Positions 56,902-64,000 of a DNA stretch of 64,000 bases are shown here, in pieces. This DNA is from Phlebopus portentosus (lineage: Eukaryota > Basidiomycota > Agaricomycetes > Boletales > Boletinellaceae). The DNA is taken from contig JAYXKI010000017.1 of assembly GCA_037892935.1 (NCBI GenBank), positions 992,001 through 1,056,000 of the forward strand, written 5' to 3'. A program made the position numbers and the translations under genes. A model generated the notes under the pieces. That model saw nothing but the letters and a program-made list of their open reading frames with translations, did no database searches and was not told where the DNA came from. How positions within the stretch are numbered: position 1 is the stretch's first letter; each line of letters starts with the position of its first letter.

Positions 56902-59344
56902 ATGTCCGAGCAGCACGACGCTATCAATGACAATGACAACGACAATAATCAGCACATCCATGGCGCCAAGTCTTCCTCCTCTTCTTCGCACTCATCCCCG
57001 CCGTCCTCAGATGACCTCGCCCAGCTTCCTCAGACTCCCGCCTCCGCCTCTTCACCGAATGTGGATTCGCCGCTCCTTTCTCAGCAATTTCAGCACACTC
57101 CATGGCCTCGTTCCTCCTCCTCGGGTTACATAAACTCCCCGCTAAATCCAAACGCTCAACCGCTCATGAGGTCCCGCCCTTCCAGCATCAGAATCTCTCG
57201 TCTCATGTCCGAAGAAGCCGCTGCTTTTGGTGCAAATGCCGGTGGCCAGAGAGGCTCTATGTTGCTTTACAAGTTTGCTACAGAGGATGATCCTAGTCTC
57301 CCGGTACCTAATCGTCGGTCGTCCTTTGGTTCAGACTTATCTTTCGGCGGCAAATACCCTTCTGGAACACCTCGCGGTGTCATTCCATACGCCTACGATC
57401 CAGACCTCGACGATGGCAGTCCGGAGGATGATTTCATGAAATTGGACGAGCCACGATTCAGTTGGTCAGGGCGCGGTATCGCGAACTTCAGCCTCTTGAT
57501 CACTCTTATTATCGCCCTTCTATGTCTTTTCATTCTCTACCCAGTCGTCTATTTCGTCACCAATAACGATCGTTTGCTGGCTATCGACAACAATATTCAT
57601 ATAAATGCTACCGGCCAAAATCCCGTCCTCTTTCAAATGCCCCAACTGGTCGACTCCGATACCCCCGAAGACGCGAAGACGAGAACCGGTTTCGATGGCA
57701 GGTCGTACTCGCTCGTCTTTAGCGACGAGTTCAACAAGGACGGTCGGAGTTTTTACCCTGGTGACGACCCATACTGGGAAGCTGTCGACTTGTGGTATTG
57801 GGCAACTGCAGATCTTGGTGCGTGGATCCTTTCAGTTTGGTTTGGAATGGTGCGCTCACACGCTGTCCTTAGAATGGTACGACCCGAGGAACGCGTATAC
57901 GCGCGGAGGGAATCTCGTCTTTCTCGTAGAGCAGGTCACGGACCTCACAGAGAATCATGACATGCAGTTCCGATCGGCGATGGTGCAGAGTTGGAACAAG
58001 TTTTGCTTCTCAAATGGCTACATGGAGGTCAGGTTAAGTCTGCCAGGTCCGAATGAAGAGACGCAAGGCTATGTGAGTGGATTTCTTTGCGCATATAGTC
58101 ACCTTCTGAGGTTGGGTAGTGGCCAGGTGCGTGGACGATGGGTAATCTTGGCAGACCCGGGTACGGTGCTACTACGGACGGTGAGCAAATTGCTCTACTG
58201 CGATGATTCAAATTGAATATTCGCGTTCAGGCATTTGGCCATACTCATACAATTCTTGTGACGTCGGTACCTTCCCTAACCAGACCTATGCGAATGGCTC
58301 TGGACCCGCGGCAGCTCTGCAAACTGAACAAGGTCGCGAGAGGTATAACTTTGAGCTGTCATGGCTCACAGGACAGAAACTTTCGTAAGCGAATGTCCGT
58401 GTACTCAGTGTCGTTTTTGTTCATTCCATTTCACAGCTCTTGTACATGTTCCGGAGGGGAACATCCCGGTCCGACTGTCAACTTGGGACGAGGTGCACCA
58501 GAGATTGACGCTCTTGAAGCCCAAAAGAATAAACTCGGTGACGGTGGGAAGGTCTCACAGTCGGCCCAATTCGCCCCTTTCGCGCACGACTACGAATACG
58601 AGAACGCTACCTCGGACGACTTCGTGATTTATGACTTGTCGGTCACGCAACCGAACACGTACCATGGTTCTGCAGTGCAACAGGCGGTGTCGGCATTGAC
58701 CGATTTGCCAGCGGATATCTACAATGGCACGGGAGGGAATTTCTACACGTTTGGGTTTGAGTATTGGACGGACCCTGCGCATCCTGAGCAGGGGTATATT
58801 CAGTGGCAGGCGAATGGAAACCCATCGTTTCGCATGGGTGCGGGTGCTATGGCTGAAGACCCGCTTCCAGATGGCAGTGGCGTCGGGAGACGGTTAATTC
58901 CCGAAGAACCAATGGTGCGGCGATAACTGCTCTGTGCCTTATGTTTTTAGATCTCACTGAATTCTTTGCGCAGTCCATTATCCTTAATCTGGCCATCTCC
59001 GAGTCGTTCCAGGACGTTGACCTTACGACAATGACGTTTCCAGCGGAATACCTCGTTGACTACGTGCGCGTATACCAGCGTGATGGAGAGCAGAACATCG
59101 GATGCTCGCCGCAGGGATACCCAACTGCCGATTACATTAATGATCACCTTGAGGCCTACACAAGTACGCAACCATTTGCTTCCATATCACCATTTGCTTT
59201 CCTTGACACTACTGACAGATCCGAACTGGACAACCTGGGAAGAGGCAGGGTACGCGAAGCCGAGGAATAGCTTGGTACGTCATTCCTGCTCAATGGACGT
59301 TCATGTTCTTATTTTGATATGTTATGTAGTATGATGGGTGCTAA
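56902..59344 (+). CDS. KRE6: Beta-1,6-glucan synthesis protein (KRE6/SKN1 family, GH16-like)
   Basis: A multi-exon gene starting MSEQHDAINDNDNDNNQHIH. The cytoplasmic N-terminus of about 200 aa is Ser/Pro-rich. A single membrane anchor FSLLITLIIALLCLFILYPV makes it type II. The lumenal GH16-like domain follows: GRSYSLVFSDEFNKDGRSFY, DPYWEAVDLWYWATADLEWY, WNKFCFSNGYMEVRLSLPGP, IWPYSYNSCDVGTFPNQTY, the active-site-like GRGAPEIDALEAQ (ExDxxE), GYIQWQANGNPSFRMGA and PAEYLVDYVRVYQRDGEQNI. The end is AKPRNSLYDGC. In yeast Kre6/Skn1 are needed for beta-1,6-glucan, acting in the secretory pathway or at the plasma membrane. Last intron: 59276 region to 59329. Confidence 0.94.
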
Positions 59345-60192
59345 ATCGGGTGAAGGCCTCTATCGCCGCTCGGCAATCGTTCTGTGGAGCCAATAATGTT
59401 CGATCTAAGTACATATCTCGCCCCCGAGCTCTCTTCCGCACGCCCAAGGTTCCCTGATTCTATTTGTTCTTCCTTTTTCTTTTTCGTTGTCAAGGTCACT
59501 AGCTAACTCAAGATTCGTTTGCGGATTCGATGTTCTCCTTTCGCGTGCGGCCGTTGCCCCGTGTATACCTTTACTTCTTATCTTCACTTTCCCTCTCACC
59601 GAGATAATCGGAACCGCCACATCAGTTCTGAAGCCGGGTGTGCATGGAATGTATACATGCACCGTGCCACCCGTCCATTCATTCTCGTTTTGACAATATA
59701 TTTTAGTACCGAACACTGCAGTCGTAATTTCCATTCTTCCTGTTAAACTTCCAATTCATCCTGGACTTTCTTTCACGTATGATGTATCAACGTATTTTGT
59801 TTGACTACGGTACTTGGTTTCCTAGGCTCGCTTTCTATTTCTTGCCGTTATTTCTTCTTTCACTTCTATTGATCGAGATAGTGCATTCAATGTTATCGAC
59901 AGAGCAACCTCTTCTTGCTTTTCCTTTTCTGCGTATTTGAAGTCTTGTATAGCGTGAGATGGAGTACAATATCACCGCGTGTTGAGCTCGTCTAGGGAGG
60001 AGGGTGTTTCAGGTGAAAATATATGGTATGAGTGGAGCTGGGGGAGCCTCTCACAGATGATGGCCTGGGCTAGGGTATCAGTAGGTCAGTTAAAGCGCAC
60101 TAATCTTATCTGGCCAAAGATAAGCTCAGATCAACCAGAGCATCTGAGTTGAGCTGGGAGTACCTTTGCACGTGAATATCTCCCACCATGCC
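59345..60192. other. No gene seen
   Basis: 3' region of the KRE6-like gene and AT-rich spacer with only short open frames. Confidence 0.45.
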
Positions 60193-60740
60193 TTACCCTT
60201 TGATTTGTGCCTCGAGATGCTTCACGTTTGCCAGAGCTTTCTGCAGCATACCATACTTCCATTCTAGCTTCGTCGCAGACACCATCATGCCGCGTTCGGT
60301 CGCTGCCTTAAGGGCCTGCTCATGTTCCTCCTTCCGCGTCCTTTCAATCGCAGCCTTCAGTTCCTCCTCCTCATGCTTAGCGATGAGTCTTGGTTCCAAC
60401 ACACGCAGTTCCTTTGCATGTCGGGGCGCGATCTCCGCTGCATCTGCACCCGGATTCTGCAGTTCAGCCCACAGTTTTTCAGTAGCCGCCGCCTTGCTCC
60501 TGCTTGTGTTTCTCCGACAATGCAGAGCAACGCTACTTTGTCCAGAAGCTTTCTCAGCGAGTAACTTGTCCCTCTCCTTATGGAGAGCAGACTAGGCAAA
60601 ATCTAAGTTGGAAATCTGATGATCCAATTGCCCAAGTCAGTTGTGAGATTCTTGCCCTAGAGACGAGTATCTCGTTCGGAAGTCAGCGAGTGTAGCGTGC
60701 GTGTCCTCAAACTGTAAGGTCAATTGGTCAGCGAAGCGTC
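60193..60740 (-). pseudogene. Coiled-coil gene with two in-frame stops
   Basis: One continuous minus-strand frame reads LTLQFEDTHATLADFRTRYS, SLGQESHN, then TGA, LGQLDHQISNLDFA, then TAG, SALHKERDKLLAEKASGQ, AATEKLWAELQNPGADAAEI, HEEEELKAAIERTRKEEHEQ, VSATKLEWKYGMLQKALANV and ends VKHLEAQIKG. The heptad-like composition persists across both stops, so they are probably mutations within a once-continuous coiled-coil protein. The obvious GT..AG pair around them (near 60,675 and 60,597) does not keep the frame. Confidence 0.5.
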
Positions 60741-60879
60741 TGTTTCAAAAGTGAGCCAAGCATACAAGTTTAGTCTGAGCATCCTTCTTGGCAGCATATA
60801 TATATATATTTAAAGCAATCTAATAGATGGCCTTGGTCTTTACTTACAGTATTGTTACTTTTAGCCTCTACAGCTGAAG

Positions 60880-62480
60880 TCAAATATAGATACATTGGAA
60901 AAGTACTCTCCTTTGGATGAAATTGTGGAGGGATTTCCCCATGGCGCTAGAACCTCGAGCTGAAAAATGCATATGCTTCCTGTCGCTGGACGCACTCCGT
61001 AGCTTCATCATGCGGAGTAGTGGGCCGGCTAGGGACCTATCTAATCCCGAGCCCTGCAAGACACCGTGGGCGAGCCCCTCGAAGATCCATCCCGCTAGTG
61101 CAGAAGACTCCGAATGCCATCTAAACTCCCGGAACAAACGTTTGGCCTGCACGTGTGTTAGGTGTCCAAGCTTTTCTATCATCATACGGCTGATGTGTTC
61201 GGACCTGGAACCTGGTATAAACGTGTCGGGACCCCTGCCTGAACTCCACTCGACGTGAATTACAAAGAGCTTGTGCGAAACAGGTGTGCTAGGCGATTGT
61301 TTCTGGCTTGGCGATTTGATAACCTCCAGAGTCTTCGACAGGACTTCGTATGAAAGGGCATTTATTGCATTGGTGAGCATCCTCTTGTGGTGTTCCTCAT
61401 TGATGATTGTACTGTAAACGTCGCGAGGAACACTTCCATACTGTTTGACGGTTTCTTTGATCAATTCCCGTATGGCGGATTCCTTGTCCATAGCCTTATC
61501 CACCATGAGCTTCCGAATCTTTTCAATAGCAGTATCTGAGGGCTCTTGTTTCAGAAGGCCAAGGAGTTTCTCGTGGCTTTGATGAAGCTGAAACCTATTA
61601 GGAAAGTAACCATATGTTTGGCCGAGTAATCAGGAGAATGATGACACACCCTTCTATTATTTCTTCCTCATTCCATAGTGGCATATCTATCATAACAGCA
61701 CTTCGCTGTTTGAAGCATTCATAGTATCGTGCAGAATTGGGTTGAAACGGCATGAACTGGGAAAATCCTCCCCTCGTCCTTCGACGTAAGATAACTCGGA
61801 GGGGGTCCACCACGCTCATCGCTATCAATTAGGCACCAGATGCGGTCACCGACCGCGGTACTTGGAGGCCAGGTAACATTAGGCCCCGATGAAGCAATGT
61901 AAACGCGGTCACGATAAAAGAGATATGTTCTTTCCTTTGTGTACAGGGAGACGTTTTTCTTCAAAATGAGGAGATAGATAAGCATGAACCACAACCAGGT
62001 GGTCTTACCTAGGCAAATATAAGCGGATGAATGTCGGATAGGGAGAAAACACAGACCAACTCCGGGCTGCCCGGTCAGCAGAACACTTTGATCCAGTCCA
62101 AGATTTTCGATACTAATAATACGATCCCGGAGATGATGGTAATGCTCCATAACAAGAATCCGACCTTGGGATTGAACAAGGTGGTTTTCTAGCCGATTCT
62201 CCTCATCGAAGGCAAGTGGTAAGATGCGCTCGTGTTCCGGAAATTCCTTATTCTGCCAGTATGCGAGGAATTTGCCCCATTACTCATCAGTCTCTAATTT
62301 CCACCCCGCTTTGGCGAAGTTCCAGGATCCCATTGCTGCATGCGGGTGAGACGGCTAGAACACCTGAGAGACGAAAGAGTGACCTGCGCTCTATTGCGGG
62401 AAGCTCTGAAACAGTATCTCTGGCCTCCTCAAGTAACTTATCGTCTTTCCCGCCTTCGGACGCAGAAATTGACTTTAAGC
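60880..62480 (-). pseudogene. P-loop ATPase of the fungal Crinkler-like type, disrupted
   Basis: Minus-strand blocks in order: MGSWNFAKAGWKLETDE, an in-frame TAA (62282-62280), WGKFLAYWQNKEFPEHERIL, VLLTGQPGVG joined across an intron to KTTWLWFMLIYLL (Walker A GxxGxGKT), DRIWCLIDSDERGG (Walker-B-like), IFPVHAVST, then a frame change near 61,735 to SARYYECFKQRSAVMIDMPL, and a C-terminal domain with PRDVYSTIINEEHHKRMLTN, GRGPDTFIPGSRSEHISRMM and ALAGWIFEGLAHGVLQG. This layout is that of a large Agaricomycete family of STAND-like/Crinkler-like ATPases. The stop and the frameshift argue that this copy is dead. A 60-aa open stretch (LLEEARDTVSELPAIERRSL) lies just upstream in another frame. Confidence 0.55.
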
Positions 62481-64000
62481 TTCATCTTGAAAAAATAGAT
62501 CAACTGGTATACGTAGTTGTCCATACGAGCAGTTTGTAGCCGAGTCAGAAGCATGGTTACGATTCTCTTCATGTACTGGTCAAGTGCTGGCAGAGGAGTA
62601 TATCGACTATCGCTTGAAGCAGCTCAAAGCCCCAGGTATTATTGATTCTCGACGGGATTAGTTTCTGCTGCACAACGGCTAGAATGCTTGTGAATTGTCC
62701 TGTGCTTGCTAGTTCTGTGGCTTCTGTACGCAAGAAAGCTTTTAAGAGTCGAACGAGTCCAGGAATACTTCCTTTCTGCGCCCAGCTTGACGGTTGCAGA
62801 AGGAATGGCAAAAGCGACCGGTGATCGGCAGGAATTCCTCCGCGATGTAGTTCCAGCATCTGCAAGATAATTCGGAACACACGAAGAGTGAATTCTACCG
62901 AGCAGTCAGTATGTGGCCAGGTAGAAACGCAGGGGTGTTGATGACTAACGATCGATATCCTGTTGTAAGTGTAAGATAATCGTGAACAGTCCGAAAAGAG
63001 TTTTCTCGAAGGTCAAAAGCGACCCCGGAGACGTTGCGACGATAAACCTACACACGGGTCTAGTACGATTTTCGCGGGATCTCCGTGCCTACGAAGCTTA
63101 TTAGAGCAGATATGCTTTCAAAATTTCGATTGCTCGGACTCCTCGAGATTGCTCCAAGAATGCCAATCAAACGTTGCAGAAGATTTTGATAAGTGGGACG
63201 AGCGTCGTACGAGCAGTGAGTATGACACGCATGACACCTACACGGAGTAATTCAGATAGAGCCGGAGGACAAAAGTCGCACACGCACATTTCATCAAGTA
63301 GTCATTTTCCGCAATCTTCTCCAGCAACCAATCTGACTCGACTCTAGAAAGTATAGCATTTAGAATTTGAGGTGCAACCTCAGGCTCGCGAATGTCTTCT
63401 TGATTAAACCTAGAATGACGTCGAGTAAAAATGCGGATATGGCAAGCAAAGCTTGTTACAGTAATTCGGAGTTGCAGTTGATGACGAGGATCCATTCGAT
63501 AGTTCTTGCGGCGTATGTGTAAGTGACACAATTGGAAGTACCGAGATGAGTGGAAGAACGGAAACAAGCTGTTCCTTTGTGAGCTGCAATGATGCCATCG
63601 ATGAGATTCTTCAAAGGTCAAGAGTTGTATAATAATCCTGCCTGGTTTCGGAAAGAGTACAGGAAGCGAATCGAATCGACTTGAAGGATCGGGTGCACGG
63701 CGCCAGAATCGGCTTGTAGGTCCTGAATACGTTTACGACATCAACCAGAGCATTTGTGCTCGTCACTCCTTGCTGCGAGATGATTTAAGACCATGGGAAG
63801 CAGATCGACAGAATAAAGCATCTTATCTGAGCGGTAGCTCTAAGCATTGCGACAGCAGTGAGAAGATATACACTCCGATCTTTCCGCTTCCAGCTATCTT
63901 CACCTCGTGGATCGGACGCGTGCTCCTGTAAGCCTAATCCAATCCATCTGACAACAATTTCTGTCGTAACTGCCTCATATCCGCTTGCAACAATGGCGCG
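62480..64000 (-). pseudogene. CSE1: Decayed, truncated copy of exportin-2 (CSE1)
   Basis: Consecutive minus-strand pieces match the C-terminal half of CSE1/CAS in correct order but in shifting frames: GYEAVTTEIVVRWIGLGLQE, DSWKRKDRSVYLLTAVA, GVTSTNALVDVVN, DLQADSGAVHPILQVDSIRF, LTKEQLVSVLPLI, CVTYTYAARTIEWIL, DIREPEVAPQILNAILSRVE, EKIAENDYLMKC, VMRVILTARTTLVP, LLQRLIGILGAISRSPSN, PADHRSLLPFLLQPSSWAQK, SIPGLVRLLKAFLRTEATEL, SRINNTWGFELLQAIVD and LDQYMKRIVTMLLTRLQTA. At least five frame changes and several stops separate them, and part of the SPSN..FES region is missing. Homology ends near 62,490. CSE1 recycles importin-alpha and is essential, so a working copy must exist elsewhere. It continues beyond the window. 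Confidence 0.82.

Noticed and set aside
57605..58926. Large open frames overlapping the KRE6-like gene in other frames
   Set aside because: They are read-throughs of introns and frame shadows. The spliced GH16-like frame explains the conserved motifs.

Overview
The window looks like nuclear DNA of an Agaricomycete (mushroom-forming basidiomycete). Genes are dense and lie on both strands, with many short introns of about 45-80 nt. Two putative seven-helix membrane proteins belong to the Agaricomycete-expanded DUF6533 and DUF6534 families. A decayed P-loop ATPase of a type multiplied in these fungi lies near the right end. All gene models below were spliced by eye from conserved protein motifs and GT/AG signals, with no transcript data.

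Left part (0-20 kb): a 72-aa protein resembling only the N-terminal domain of cyanase; a roughly 0.8-kb mariner-like non-autonomous transposon; ribosomal protein uS11 (RPS14); a seven-exon glycerol-3-phosphate acyltransferase; a tandem array of four copies (two broken) of an unrecognised small gene with conserved exon lengths (6.3-9.0 kb); a DUF6534 membrane protein; a RING-finger/coiled-coil protein with a 4-nt microexon; and a short-chain dehydrogenase.

Middle (20-40 kb): GNA1 (glucosamine-6-phosphate N-acetyltransferase, chitin precursor supply); a coiled-coil protein of unknown function; Hym1/MO25 (polarity and RAM signalling); a DUF6533 membrane protein; a Pil1-type eisosome protein with a long Pro/Ser-rich tail; and a full ABCC transporter of about 6 kb.

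Right part (40-64 kb): three small glycine-rich proteins that begin with MGC and end in Cys, one interrupted by a stop; a small putative membrane protein; a zinc alcohol dehydrogenase; a GFA-domain protein; an aldo/keto reductase; two unrecognised genes; a second pair of small paralogous orphan genes; an alpha/beta hydrolase; and a KRE6/SKN1 beta-1,6-glucan synthesis protein. The last 3.8 kb is a cluster of pseudogenes: a coiled-coil gene with in-frame stops, the P-loop ATPase with a stop and a frameshift, and a heavily frameshifted copy of the nuclear exportin CSE1 that runs off the window.

There is no operon logic. Two genes (GNA1 and KRE6) act in cell-wall synthesis, and two (PIL1 and MO25) act in cortical organisation and polarity. 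The most unusual content is the set of small, repeated, lineage-restricted gene families and the pseudogene cluster.
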